From an uncultured Lachnospiraceae bacterium (GTDB lineage: Bacteria; Bacillota; Clostridia; Lachnospirales; Lachnospiraceae), in the NCBI GenBank assembly GCA_949948715.1, contig CATLGW010000005.1, forward strand, positions 1 through 64,000: DNA of 64,000 bases, read 5' to 3'. The notes under the pieces are model-generated. The model worked only from the letters and a program-made list of their open reading frames with translations, was not told the origin of the DNA and made no database searches. The position numbers and the translations under genes are program-made. This document shows positions 1 through 8,832 of this stretch, piece by piece. Numbering within the stretch: the first letter of the stretch is position 1; each line of letters starts with the position of its first letter.

Positions 1-1293
1 GTGGAGTCCGTATCTGCGGGACATACCATAGAGGAGCAAGAAACCGCGGAAGCGGCATCAGGGGAGTACTCGATGGCAGGACAAACCATGATGGAGCCGG
101 AATCAGCGGAAACGAAGCCGGTGGAGTACCCGTTTACGGGACATACCATAGAGGCGCCGATATTCGCGGAAGGGGCCATGGAGGTGTCTCCATTGGCAGA
201 ATCGGCGTCGGAGGAGTCCGGGGCAGATCAGATGATTTCCCAGGAGGTAAGTTTCTCGGAGTCGGAGAAGCCTGTGTCGCAGTCGGCGCAGGAACAGGAG
301 CCGGAGGCGGTCTCAGCCAAGAGTCTGACCGCGGAGGTGCCGATATTCGCAGAATCGACCATGGGGAGTCCTGTATTCGCGGAAGGGGCCATGGAGGTGT
401 CTCCATTGGCAGAATCGGCGTCGGAGGAGTCCGTATTGCCGGCGTCCGGGGCAGGGCAGATGGGCCTGCCGGAGACAGAACTTTTGGAGTCCGAGGCCTT
501 AGTCCCGGCAGAGGAGAAGGGACGGGAGTTTGTTTTTGCCAACCCGGCGGGGGAGGAATCAGAGCCGACGGCTTTGGAGGATATATCGGAGCAGCCTGAC
601 GAGGGATTCACAGAGAACAGCATGAAGGAGGAAAAGAGGATGTTTGAGGAGAAGACAGAAATGCAGCCCGCAGAGGAGGCTGTGTTTGGGGAAGCGATGG
701 TTGGAGACACAGCCGGGGATGCCGTGCAGGGGCTTTCGGAAGAGGCGGCGAACAATATTAACGAAGAAGAAAAAGGAGCAGAAGACATTATGGACACATA
801 TTCTACCAGGGAAGCATTGGATGAGACATCTGTTATCACTTCCGGCATGACGATCACCGGAGATGTCACTTCGGAGGGTTCGATCGACATTGTCGGCAAA
901 GTAAACGGAAATATCAGCGCATTGGGCAAATTGAACATTACGGGCCATATCAACGGCAATTCCAAGGCGTCGGAGGTTTACGCAGAGGGCGCGAAGATCA
1001 ACGGCGAGATCGTTAGCGAGGGAGCGGTCAAGATCGGAGCCAGCACGGTAATTATCGGAAATATCACGGCTGTCAGCGCGGCTATCGCAGGCGCGGTGAA
1101 GGGCGATATTGACGTCAAAGGACCGGTGGTGCTGGACGCTTCCGCTATCGTGATGGGGAATATCAAGTCCAAGTCCGTACAGATCAACAACGGTGCCGTG
1201 ATCGAGGGTATGTGCTCTCAGTGCTACGCGGATGTCAGCCCTACGGCTTTCTTTGAGGATTACAAGCCGGAGAAGAAGAAAACTAGCAAATAA
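1..1293 (+). CDS. Bactofilin with long acidic N-terminal extension (5' end may be outside window)
   Basis: This is a polymer-forming cytoskeletal protein of the bactofilin (DUF583) family. From about residue 275 to 415 it shows the regular short beta-helix repeats of that family (for example MTITGDVTSEG, VNGNISALG, INGEIVSEGAVKIG), followed by a basic tail ending PEKKKTSK. The first 260 or so residues are low-complexity, rich in E, A, S and P, and contain an exact 60-bp duplication. Typical bactofilins have 120-200 residues, so the extension is unusual. The frame is open from base 1; the GTG there could be a start, but no ribosome site is visible, so the gene may begin upstream. It ends 15 bp before pyrH and is probably cotranscribed with it. 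The family call is firm; the role of the extension is unknown. Confidence 0.85.
   Translation: MESVSAGHTIEEQETAEAASGEYSMAGQTMMEPESAETKPVEYPFTGHTIEAPIFAEGAMEVSPLAESASEESGADQMISQEVSFSESEKPVSQSAQEQEPEAVSAKSLTAEVPIFAESTMGSPVFAEGAMEVSPLAESASEESVLPASGAGQMGLPETELLESEALVPAEEKGREFVFANPAGEESEPTALEDISEQPDEGFTENSMKEEKRMFEEKTEMQPAEEAVFGEAMVGDTAGDAVQGLSEEAANNINEEEKGAEDIMDTYSTREALDETSVITSGMTITGDVTSEGSIDIVGKVNGNISALGKLNITGHINGNSKASEVYAEGAKINGEIVSEGAVKIGASTVIIGNITAVSAAIAGAVKGDIDVKGPVVLDASAIVMGNIKSKSVQINNGAVIEGMCSQCYADVSPTAFFEDYKPEKKKTSK
161..433 (+). repeat. Exact 60-bp direct repeat inside the bactofilin extension
   Basis: Bases 161-220 and 374-433 are identical over 60 bp. Both copies are in the same reading frame and encode FAEGAMEVSPLAESASEES-type sequence. 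A shorter related piece (CCGATATTCGC) lies near 343, and GACATACCATAGAGG occurs near 20 and near 140. The 213-bp spacing is a multiple of three, so recombination between the copies would keep the frame. Confidence 0.9.
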
Positions 1294-1308
1294 GGCAGGA
1301 GATTGTTT

Positions 1309-2004
1309 ATGCGCAGAATATTACTGAAATTGAGCGGTGAGGCGCTGGCGGGTGATCGGAAGACCGGATTTGACGAGGAGACCGTGCGGAAGGTGGCTCT
1401 GCAGGTAAAGGAATTGGTGGACGAGGGCATTCAGGTGGGTATCGTCATCGGCGGGGGCAATTTCTGGCGGGGGCGTTCCAGCGAGAATATTGACAGAACC
1501 AAGGCGGATCAGATCGGGATGCTGGCCACGGTGATGAACTGCATCTATGTCTCGGAGATTTTTCGTTCCGTGGGAATGATGACCAATGTCCTGACTCCCT
1601 TCGAGTGCGGGTCCTTTACAAAGCTGTTTTCCAAGGATCGCGCGAATAAATATTTTGCCAAAAATATGGTGGTGTTCTTTGCGGGGGGCACGGGGCATCC
1701 CTACTTCTCCACCGACACGGGAGTGGTGCTTCGGGCCATAGAGGTGGAGGCGGATGTGATTCTGCTGGCGAAATCTATCGACGGCGTGTACGACGACGAC
1801 CCCATGAAGAACCCTAACGCCCGCAAGTTTGACGAGATCAGCATAGAGGATGTGATTGCCAGGAATTTACAGGTGGTGGACATGACGGCTTCCATTCTTG
1901 CCAGGGACAACGGTATGCCCATGTGGGTGTTTGGCATGAACGAGGAGAACAGCATTGTGAACGCGGTCAGGGGAAATTTCCGCGGCACAAAAGTTACTGT
2001 CTGA
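1309..2004 (+). CDS. pyrH: UMP kinase
   Basis: Uridylate kinase phosphorylates UMP to UDP with ATP in pyrimidine nucleotide synthesis. The 231-residue protein is of the usual size and has the amino-acid-kinase hallmarks: the N-terminal KLSGEAL phosphate-binding stretch, GGGNFWRG, and the DTG region after FFAGGTGHPYFST. A TTG at 1303 could extend it by two codons, but the GGCAGGAG ribosome site at about 1294-1301 is correctly spaced only for the ATG at 1309. It heads the pyrH-frr-uppS-cdsA-dxr-rseP series, a common Firmicute order, here without rpsB and tsf in front. Confidence 0.96.
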   Translation: MRRILLKLSGEALAGDRKTGFDEETVRKVALQVKELVDEGIQVGIVIGGGNFWRGRSSENIDRTKADQIGMLATVMNCIYVSEIFRSVGMMTNVLTPFECGSFTKLFSKDRANKYFAKNMVVFFAGGTGHPYFSTDTGVVLRAIEVEADVILLAKSIDGVYDDDPMKNPNARKFDEISIEDVIARNLQVVDMTASILARDNGMPMWVFGMNEENSIVNAVRGNFRGTKVTV

Positions 2005-2025
2005 CAGAGGAAAACAGGAGGAAAT

Positions 2026-2577
2026 ATGGACGCGAGATTAGAAGTATATGAAGACAAGATGAAAAAGACTTTTGATCATTTATCGACGGAGTATGCCGCT
2101 ATCCGTGCGGGACGTGCCAATCCCCACGTATTGGATAAGCTGCGGGTGGATTATTATGGGACTCCCACCCCGATACAGCAGGTGGGGAATGTGACGGTGC
2201 CCGATGCGAGAGTGATCCAGATTGCGCCTTGGGAGAAGTCTTTGTTAAAGGCTATCGAGAAAGCCATTCAGACCTCCGATATCGGCATCAATCCCACCAA
2301 CGACGGGAATGTGATCCGTCTGGTGTTCCCTGAACTCACGGAGGAGCGCAGAAAGGATCTGGTGAAGGATATTCGAAAGAAGGGTGAGGAAGGCAAGGTG
2401 GCTATCCGCAATATCAGGCGGGACGGGAACGACAGCTTTAAGAAGCTGGCCAAGGAGGAAGTCTCCGAGGACGAGATCAAGCAGCTTGAGACCCAGCTTC
2501 AAAAGCTTACCGACGGGTATATTAAGGATATTGACGCTTTGATCGAGAGCAAATCAAAGGAAATAATGACTGTGTAG
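2026..2577 (+). CDS. frr: Ribosome recycling factor
   Basis: The 183-residue protein has the normal length of the family, which with EF-G splits post-termination ribosomes. The conserved stretches IRAGRANPHVLDKLRVDYYG, the PLEELA-like DARVIQIAPWEKSLLKAIEKAI segment, and INPTNDGNVIRLVFPELTEERRKDL are all present. A good ribosome site (ACAGGAGG) lies in front of ATG 2026, 21 bp after pyrH. Same operon as pyrH. Confidence 0.97.
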   Translation: MDARLEVYEDKMKKTFDHLSTEYAAIRAGRANPHVLDKLRVDYYGTPTPIQQVGNVTVPDARVIQIAPWEKSLLKAIEKAIQTSDIGINPTNDGNVIRLVFPELTEERRKDLVKDIRKKGEEGKVAIRNIRRDGNDSFKKLAKEEVSEDEIKQLETQLQKLTDGYIKDIDALIESKSKEIMTV

Positions 2578-2596
2578 CAGTTGTGGTGTTCTCTGT

Positions 2597-2639
2597 AGAG
2601 GCGGGGGCGGAGATGCGAAAGCGCTCCGTCCCCGCCTCT
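2597..2639 (+). other. Strong intercistronic stem-loop between frr and uppS
   Basis: Arms 2597-2612 and 2624-2639 form a 16-bp stem (one G-U pair) with an 11-base loop. No T run follows, so it is not a classical terminator. It may be an RNA processing or stability element inside the operon. Confidence 0.6.
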
Positions 2640-2664
2640 GTGGGAGAATGGTTGGAGGAAAGCG

Positions 2665-3384
2665 ATGGAAGATAACTTGAAAATGCCCCGCCATGTGGCC
2701 ATTATCTTAGACGGCAACGGACGCTGGGCCAAATCCAAGGGAATGCCCCGCAATTACGGACATATCCAGGGGGCCAAGACGGTGGAGACCATCTGTGAGG
2801 AGGCTTACCGCATGGGGATTCAATACCTGACGGTCTATGCCTTTTCCACGGAAAACTGGACGCGCCCTGACGATGAGGTGGAGGCCCTGATGAAGCTTTT
2901 GCGCAATTACATGAAGAACTGCCTGCAGACGGCGAAGAAAAATCGGATGTGCGTGCGCGTTCTGGGGGAGAAATCACGGCTGGACAATGATATCCGCACC
3001 CGCATCGAGGAATTGGAGGCCGCGACAAAGGACAACGACGGCCTGCATTTTCAGATTGCCATCAATTACGGCGGCAGAGACGAGATTGTCCGGGCCGCCA
3101 GGAAAGCGGCGGAGAAGGTGGCGAAGGGCGAATGGAGTCCGGAGGATATCACGGAGCAGTCCCTGGGAGGGCTCTTTGACACCGAGGGGATCCCTGAGCC
3201 TGATCTGCTGATCCGCACCTGCAATGAGCAGAGAGTATCCAATTTCCTGCTGTGGCAGATTGCCTACGCGGAATTTTATACCACGGAGGTTCCCTGGCCC
3301 GATTTCACAAAAGAAGAATTGCGGAGGGCTGTGGAAGCATATAATCATAGGAACAGAAAATACGGCGGCTTAAAGGAGGAGTAG
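2665..3384 (+). CDS. uppS: Isoprenyl (undecaprenyl) diphosphate synthase
   Basis: Cis-prenyltransferase that extends farnesyl diphosphate with isopentenyl diphosphate to make the lipid carrier for cell-wall synthesis. The 239-residue protein carries the signature DGNGRWAKSKG (with catalytic Asp) near the start, YAFSTENW in the middle, and the C-terminal DLLIRTCNEQRVSNFLLWQIAYAE block. ATG 2665 follows a GGAGGAA site. It lies four bases before cdsA, which makes another membrane-lipid precursor. Confidence 0.96.
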   Translation: MEDNLKMPRHVAIILDGNGRWAKSKGMPRNYGHIQGAKTVETICEEAYRMGIQYLTVYAFSTENWTRPDDEVEALMKLLRNYMKNCLQTAKKNRMCVRVLGEKSRLDNDIRTRIEELEAATKDNDGLHFQIAINYGGRDEIVRAARKAAEKVAKGEWSPEDITEQSLGGLFDTEGIPEPDLLIRTCNEQRVSNFLLWQIAYAEFYTTEVPWPDFTKEELRRAVEAYNHRNRKYGGLKEE

Positions 3385-3388
3385 GCTC

Positions 3389-4231
3389 ATGTTTTGGACC
3401 AGGTTGGCCAGCGGTATCGTGCTGATAATCATAGCGTTTGCGTCTATGGCTTTCGGAGGACTTCCGCTGCTGCTCATTCTGCTGGCTATTTCTCTCGTGG
3501 CCTACAGGGAGCTCACCAAGGCGCTGCAGTGCGCCGTGGACGCGAAAAAATTAAATCTTCTGGAGTCGGTGGGCCTGTTGGGAGTGGCGGCCTACTACGG
3601 AGCCGTGTACGCCGGGAGAAACGGGGATTTGGGCGGGAACGCCCTCTATCTGCTGATGGTGACGGTGGGAGTGTTCCTGGCGGAGCTGTTTGTCTATGTG
3701 ATTACCTTTCCCCGCTTTCGGGCGGCACAGGTGGAGGCGGCAGTCTTTTCCTTTCTGTACGGCCCTGTGATGCTGGCCTTTGTGTATCTCACCAGAGAGT
3801 CCGGTCAGGGGATCTATATGGTCTGGATGATTTTGATCAGCTCCTGGGGCTGTGACACCTGCGCCTATGTGGTGGGAAAGCTGATCGGCAGAAAGAAGAT
3901 ATTCCCCGTCTTAAGTCCCCACAAGTCTCTGGAGGGCTGTATCGGCGGCGTGGCGGGGGCGGCTCTGATCGGCGGCCTCTACGGGCATTTCTTTGTGGAA
4001 AAGGCTTTTCCGGATCAGACGGTGGCCTGGATCATCGCATTTATTTGCGGGGTGGGAGCCGTTATGAGCATGGTGGGAGATCTGGCGGCGTCCGCAGTCA
4101 AGCGAAACCACGATATCAAGGATTACGGCAGACTGATTCCCGGCCACGGGGGCATTATGGACCGATTTGACAGCATGATTGTCACCGCTCCCATGACTTA
4201 TTTTTTGACAGTGCTCATGCTGAGGCTATGA
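3389..4231 (+). CDS. cdsA: Phosphatidate cytidylyltransferase
   Basis: Integral membrane enzyme that makes CDP-diacylglycerol from phosphatidate and CTP. The 280-residue protein has about seven hydrophobic segments. The family signature is complete near the C-terminus: SAVKRNHDIKDYGRLIPGHGG followed by IMDRFDSM. It starts four bases after uppS and shares its operon. An 84-base gap without a terminator follows before dxr. Confidence 0.95.
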   Translation: MFWTRLASGIVLIIIAFASMAFGGLPLLLILLAISLVAYRELTKALQCAVDAKKLNLLESVGLLGVAAYYGAVYAGRNGDLGGNALYLLMVTVGVFLAELFVYVITFPRFRAAQVEAAVFSFLYGPVMLAFVYLTRESGQGIYMVWMILISSWGCDTCAYVVGKLIGRKKIFPVLSPHKSLEGCIGGVAGAALIGGLYGHFFVEKAFPDQTVAWIIAFICGVGAVMSMVGDLAASAVKRNHDIKDYGRLIPGHGGIMDRFDSMIVTAPMTYFLTVLMLRL

Positions 4232-4327
4232 GCGAAAATCTGCGCCTTCGGCGGCAGAGCAAAAGAGGCAGGACAGCGTGAGAAGCATTTCAAACGCTTT
4301 CAGCAAAGCTGTGACATGGAGTATAGT

Positions 4328-5479
4328 ATGAAAAATATAGCGATTTTAGGCTCTACAGGTTCCATCGGAACACAGACTCTGGAGGTGGCTCGGGCCAATC
4401 CGGAGCTTAAGGTGCTTGCCCTGGCGGCGGGGGCAAATGTGGAGAGAATGGAGGAGCAGGTCCGGGAGTTTCATCCTCTGGTAGCGGGGATGTGGAGCGA
4501 GGAGGCGGCCGCGGATTTGAGGGCCCGGGTGGCCGATCTGCCTGTGCGGGTGGTGTCCGGCATGGAAGGGCTTCTGGAAATTGCGGTTTTGCAGCAGACG
4601 GAGGTATTGGTCACCGCCATCGTGGGTATGATTGGTATCAGACCCACCATTGCGGCCATAGAGGCGGGCAAGGATATTGCCCTGGCCAACAAGGAGACGC
4701 TGGTGACGGCGGGGCATATCATTATGCCCTTGGCGAAGGCCTGCGGGGTGTCGATACTGCCGGTGGACAGTGAGCACAGCGCCATCTTTCAGTCTTTAAA
4801 CGGCGAACCGAAAAGCCGTGTGTCCCGGATATTGCTCACGGCCTCGGGAGGGCCCTTCCGAGGCAGAAGCCGGGAAGAGCTTCGGAATATACGGGTGGAG
4901 GATGCCCTGAAGCATCCCAACTGGTTTATGGGACACAAGGTGACCATAGATTCCTCAACTCTGGTCAACAAGGGTCTGGAGGTCATGGAGGCCAGATGGC
5001 TCTTTGACGTAGGGCTTGACCGGATTCAGGTGGTGGTGCATCCTCAGAGCATTATTCATTCCGCCGTGGAATACGTGGACGGCGCGGTTATGGCTCAGCT
5101 TGGGACGCCCGACATGAAGCTTCCCATTCAATACGCGCTGTTTTATCCCGACAGAAGGCCCATGGCCGGCAAGCGGGTGGATCTGTTTGAACTGGGGCAG
5201 CTCACCTTCGAGAAGCCGGACGCGGAGACCTTTACCGGCCTGAAGCTGGCCTACAGGGCTGCGGAGGCGGGGGGCAGTATGCCCACGGTGTACAATGCGG
5301 CCAACGAGAGGGCGGTGGGGCTGTTCCTGGAAAAGCGTATCGGCTATCTGCAGATTACGGAGCTGATAGAGGATGCCATGAGCCGGCACAGGGTGATAGA
5401 GAATCCTGGGGTGGAGCAGATTCTGGAGACGGAGGCCTCCGTGAATGAATGGATTGCAGAAAAAATATCGGAGAGGTGA
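4328..5479 (+). CDS. dxr: 1-deoxy-D-xylulose-5-phosphate reductoisomerase
   Basis: Second enzyme of the methylerythritol-phosphate pathway, making MEP with NADPH. The protein has the N-terminal nucleotide motif GSTGSIGTQ, the metal-site stretch PVDSEHSAIFQ, GPFRG, and the HPNWFMGHKVTIDSSTLVNKGLEVMEA block. An ATG at 4316 is in frame, but GGAG at 4317-4320 suits the ATG at 4328, giving 383 residues, a normal length. It provides isoprenoid precursors for the product of uppS upstream, and rseP follows 11 bp later. Confidence 0.95.
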   Translation: MKNIAILGSTGSIGTQTLEVARANPELKVLALAAGANVERMEEQVREFHPLVAGMWSEEAAADLRARVADLPVRVVSGMEGLLEIAVLQQTEVLVTAIVGMIGIRPTIAAIEAGKDIALANKETLVTAGHIIMPLAKACGVSILPVDSEHSAIFQSLNGEPKSRVSRILLTASGGPFRGRSREELRNIRVEDALKHPNWFMGHKVTIDSSTLVNKGLEVMEARWLFDVGLDRIQVVVHPQSIIHSAVEYVDGAVMAQLGTPDMKLPIQYALFYPDRRPMAGKRVDLFELGQLTFEKPDAETFTGLKLAYRAAEAGGSMPTVYNAANERAVGLFLEKRIGYLQITELIEDAMSRHRVIENPGVEQILETEASVNEWIAEKISER

Positions 5480-5490
5480 AAGTATACTAA

Positions 5491-6543
5491 ATGGTTACAT
5501 TGATATTGTTTATTGTAATCTTTGGGGTGGTGGTGATATCTCATGAGTTCGGCCATTTTCTCATCGCAAAGATGAACGGAATCCATGTGGTGGAGTTTGC
5601 CATAGGTATGGGGCCGAGCCTGTTTTCTTTTCACAGGGGAGATACCAAGTATTCTCTGAAGCTCTTTCCCATAGGCGGGGCCTGTATGTTTGAGGGTGAG
5701 GACGGCCTGGAGGCCAAGGAGGGGGAAATCGGAGAGGGGTCCTTCCTGAAAGCCAGCGTTTGGGGCAGAATCTCTACGGTGGCGGCAGGGCCCTTCTTTA
5801 ACTTTATCCTGGCCTTTGTCATCGCTCTGGTGATGGTTAATTTGATCGTGATCAGAGATCCTGTGGCTACGGAGGTGCTCCCGGAGGGCGCGGCCATGGC
5901 GGCGGGGCTGGAGGACGGGGACCGCATTGTAGCCCTGAATGGGGAGCGGGTTTATCTCTACGAGGAAATCCAGTTGTTCACCCAGCTCTATACGGGAGGC
6001 GACGTGAAGGTGGAGTACGAGCGAGACGGCGTTAGATACAGCACGGTGCTGGTTCCTCAGCTTGATGAGGCCACGGGCAGGTATATGCTGGGGATTTCCA
6101 ATGCGGATTTTGTGGAGCTGTCGGGCTTCGACGGGCTGAAATACGCCTGGTATGAGATGCGCTACAGCATCAGAATGACCTACAAGAGTCTGGGAATGCT
6201 CCTTCGGGGGAAGGTCACCCGGGAGGATGTGGCGGGACCTGTGGGCATTGCGGTAAATTTGGTGGGCAAGACCTACGAGAACACCAAGGAGTACGGCTGG
6301 CAGAATGTGATGGTGAATATGCTGAATATCACGCTTATGCTGTCGGTGAATCTGGGGATTCTCAATCTGCTTCCCATTCCGGCCCTGGACGGGGGAAGAA
6401 TTGTGTTTTTGCTTCTGGAGATCATTCGCGGAAAGCCCATTCCCCCGGAGAAGGAGGGCATGGTACACTTTGTCGGTCTCATGTTTTTTATGGTATTGAT
6501 GGTGCTTTTGCTTTTCAACGACTTGTCGAATATTTTTATGTGA
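5491..6543 (+). CDS. rseP: RIP metalloprotease RseP (site-2 protease, M50)
   Basis: Intramembrane zinc protease that cleaves anti-sigma factors and leftover signal peptides. The 350-residue protein begins with a membrane segment carrying the HEFGH zinc motif (about residues 18-22). It has a PDZ domain at about 115-200 and a last membrane region with NLLPIPALDGGRI, which supplies the third zinc ligand. It is the natural candidate for site-2 cleavage of the RsiV-like anti-sigma encoded at 55.0 kb. In many Firmicutes ispG follows; here it does not. Confidence 0.94.
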   Translation: MVTLILFIVIFGVVVISHEFGHFLIAKMNGIHVVEFAIGMGPSLFSFHRGDTKYSLKLFPIGGACMFEGEDGLEAKEGEIGEGSFLKASVWGRISTVAAGPFFNFILAFVIALVMVNLIVIRDPVATEVLPEGAAMAAGLEDGDRIVALNGERVYLYEEIQLFTQLYTGGDVKVEYERDGVRYSTVLVPQLDEATGRYMLGISNADFVELSGFDGLKYAWYEMRYSIRMTYKSLGMLLRGKVTREDVAGPVGIAVNLVGKTYENTKEYGWQNVMVNMLNITLMLSVNLGILNLLPIPALDGGRIVFLLLEIIRGKPIPPEKEGMVHFVGLMFFMVLMVLLLFNDLSNIFM

Positions 6544-6923
6544 TGGTGATACATTTTGCAGGCAAATACGCTGGCGCCCAAGCGGCGCCCGAATTTGTTA
6601 CGGGGATATAAAACAGCCGCAGTGGTCCGGATGGCAGAGCGTTTTGTTGAATTCCGCCAGGGCGATCTCTGCGGACATCCGGTCAGGTAAGCCGCCCGGT
6701 TTATCATAGACCGGGTATCCCCCCATGGACAAATTTCCTTGCAATTTCTCCCGGTCTGTGTTATAAGTGAATTATCTTATTCTTTGGGACCCTTCGGTCC
6801 GTTTTTCCAAGATTACAACATGAAAGATATTTGTGGAAGCATTGCCGCGGCCTGTTCTTCCGCCTATGGGGAGAGGGGATTACTTGCGGTATCCGGCACA
6901 TTTTAGCTGCGAGGAGGATTACT
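6544..6923 (+). promoter_or_regulatory. 380-bp intergenic region with a sigma-A promoter and a small hairpin
   Basis: A promoter-like pair TTGCAA (6739-6744) and TATAAG (6762-6767) with 17-bp spacing lies upstream of the PP2C-like gene. Just behind it is a short GC stem (GGACC 6787-6791, GGTCC 6796-6800) followed by five T, which could attenuate transcription. An earlier stem, CCCGGT/ACCGGG around 6697-6717, may close the rseP operon but has no T run. No ispG remnant was recognised here. Confidence 0.45.
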
Positions 6924-7616
6924 ATGCGATACTGGACAAGCTATTTCCGGGAAGGGCCGGAGGGAGAGACTGCGCTGACCTTGCAGCAGGCCACCAGAAT
7001 CCGGGGGCGAGTGCCCCTGGCGCTGGCCTGTGTCTGCGGGGAGGATTTGCCCGGGGGAGACCTGGGGAAGGGCGGCGGAGCCGGGGAGGCTTTCTGCCTT
7101 GGGCTGACGGACTGGTTTCACGGGAGGGTACTGGCCCGGCGGGATCCGGAGCCGGACTTTGAGGCCTACGGGAGGGAGCTTCAAGGCATGGCCCGGGGAG
7201 GCGGCTTTTCCGCGGCCGGGATTCTGTGCGTGAGAGATCGCTTTTTGCTCTTTTACCGGGGGAAGCAGCGGATTTGTCTGATTCATTCCAGGTTCCTCCG
7301 GCCCGCCGTAAAACTGCTGTCCCCGGGGGCGGGGGAGGCGCTGGGGACTAAAGTGGGATGTCTGGAGCCGGGGGTGGGAATCTTATGCGGCACGGAAAGG
7401 TTTTACCGGGGGATTGGGGATAAGGAGCTGGGGGGCTGTCTTTTCCCCGGGGCCATCGGAAGCCGGAGACAGGCGGCGAGGCGCCTGACGGAACTGGGGC
7501 GTTACGGAGGCTTGGGGATCCGGGGGCGCTGCGGGGCGGGGGAGGATGGAAAAGCCTGCTCCAGGGCGGCCGTGTTTGTGATGGCCGTGGAGGAGAAGGG
7601 GTGTGACGGGGATTGA
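6924..7616 (+). CDS. Degenerate PP2C-like protein (probable pseudophosphatase)
   Basis: The 230-residue protein has no clear active family signature. Its order of segments still follows PP2C phosphatases: PLALACVCGEDLPGG where VADGMGG is expected, a GILCVRDRFLLFYRGKQRICLIHS strand pair resembling the GDSR region, GILCGTERFYRG in place of CSDG, and a final AAVFVMAVEE like the NxTAVVV end strand. All the metal-binding aspartates are missing, so catalysis is unlikely. ATG 6924 is chosen because GAGGAGG precedes it; the frame is open further upstream. It sits directly before a Ser/Thr kinase gene, which supports a signalling role. The call is inference from pattern and context. Confidence 0.45.
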   Translation: MRYWTSYFREGPEGETALTLQQATRIRGRVPLALACVCGEDLPGGDLGKGGGAGEAFCLGLTDWFHGRVLARRDPEPDFEAYGRELQGMARGGGFSAAGILCVRDRFLLFYRGKQRICLIHSRFLRPAVKLLSPGAGEALGTKVGCLEPGVGILCGTERFYRGIGDKELGGCLFPGAIGSRRQAARRLTELGRYGGLGIRGRCGAGEDGKACSRAAVFVMAVEEKGCDGD

Positions 7617-7777
7617 ATGGGAATTGCCATGAGCGGGTCCGGCCTTGAATCAGGCCGGCGCTTTGTAAGCCTGGGTGTAAGTGGATCTGGTCGTGAAGCG
7701 TGCTGACTGCGCGCCGGGACGGCAGTGAAGACCGGCGGCTGTGCAGAAAAACAGGGGCGGCAGGAAGGAGGAAATAT

Positions 7778-8767
7778 ATGGCGGAGGGGGTTGCAGCGGA
7801 TTGGGGGAGCGGTTTCAGGGAGAAAATTTTTGACAGTCTGGACAGCAGAGGTTACCGGGTTCTCGGCTGTGTGGGGGAGGGATCCTTCTCCCGGGTGTAC
7901 CGCGTGAGGGAGCGGGGGGACGAAAGGGTATTCGCCTGCAAGGTAAGCGGACAGGAGCGGCTCTGGCAGAGGGAGCGGGATTTTTTTCAAAGAGTCCTGG
8001 GGCTCGGGACGGAGGACGGATGCCGAGGGAAGGAGGGACGCGGCGGGGGAGACGGGAGAGGGCTGTTTCCGGGATTTTACCGGTGCTGGCGGGAGGAAGA
8101 GCTTTTTTTCCTGGTGACGGAGTATATTCCCGGGCAAAGCCTGGGAGAGCTGATGAGACGAAGGGGGCGCCTGACCCAGAGACAGGCGCTTCGCATAGGA
8201 ATCAGGCTGGCCCAGGGGCTTTGCGACCTGGAGGAGCGGGGGATAGTGTATCGGGATTTGAAGCCGGACAATGTCATAGTCTGCGAGGACGGGGAGCTTA
8301 AGCTGATCGATTTCGGGTGTGTGTGCCCGCGGTGGGATGGGGAGCTTTTTTCTCCAAGAGGGGAGGGGCTTGCAGGGACATACGGCTATGCTCCGCCGGA
8401 ACAGATGAGACTGCCGGATCCTGAGGCAGAGGCTTTGCCGGGGGCATACAGTGATGTGTACGCCCTGGGAAGACTGCTGCACTACCTGCTGACGGGGGAC
8501 GACCCCTGCCGTCCTCCCTTTGAAAAGCCGCCCATACGCCGCTATGACCGCAGGTTTAGCAGGGAACTGGAGGACATGATACGGGATTGCGTGAGGAGGG
8601 ACAGCCGGGAGCGGCCTCCGGCCATGAGGCGCGTGCTGCAGAGGATGTGTGCGCTGGAAGGCGGAAGGGGGCGGCGGGGGACGGCGGGCACGGGTGGCCC
8701 GCGGCGGCGAAAGGCGGAATATATTTATGACAAGTGTGTGCTAAAGACGAAAAACAGTTGTTTTTAA
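7778..8767 (+). CDS. Serine/threonine protein kinase, soluble (Hanks type)
   Basis: The 329-residue protein is a compact eukaryotic-like kinase with all key residues: glycine loop GCVGEGSFSRV (30-40), ATP lysine in FACKV (Lys55), catalytic loop YRDLKPDN (Asp160, Asn165, with Tyr in place of His), DFG (178-180), and an APPEQ activation-segment end. There is no membrane helix and no PASTA repeat, unlike the PrkC cell-wall kinases. It ends in a basic, glycine-rich tail. ATG 7778 follows AGGAAGGAGG; an upstream in-frame ATG at 7700 has no such site. It pairs with the PP2C-like gene in front. Confidence 0.9.
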   Translation: MAEGVAADWGSGFREKIFDSLDSRGYRVLGCVGEGSFSRVYRVRERGDERVFACKVSGQERLWQRERDFFQRVLGLGTEDGCRGKEGRGGGDGRGLFPGFYRCWREEELFFLVTEYIPGQSLGELMRRRGRLTQRQALRIGIRLAQGLCDLEERGIVYRDLKPDNVIVCEDGELKLIDFGCVCPRWDGELFSPRGEGLAGTYGYAPPEQMRLPDPEAEALPGAYSDVYALGRLLHYLLTGDDPCRPPFEKPPIRRYDRRFSRELEDMIRDCVRRDSRERPPAMRRVLQRMCALEGGRGRRGTAGTGGPRRRKAEYIYDKCVLKTKNSCF

Positions 8768-8786
8768 AATATGCATATGTTATAAT
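8758..8786 (+). promoter_or_regulatory. Sigma-A promoter of the PAS/EAL gene
   Basis: TTGTTT at 8758-8763 and a perfect TATAAT at 8781-8786 are 17 bp apart, about 47 bp before the start of the next gene. The -35 box overlaps the last codons of the kinase gene. Confidence 0.6.
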
Positions 8787-8832
8787 TTGGGAAGAAACAA
8801 TTGTTTTGACAGTGCAGAGGAGATAAGAGAAG

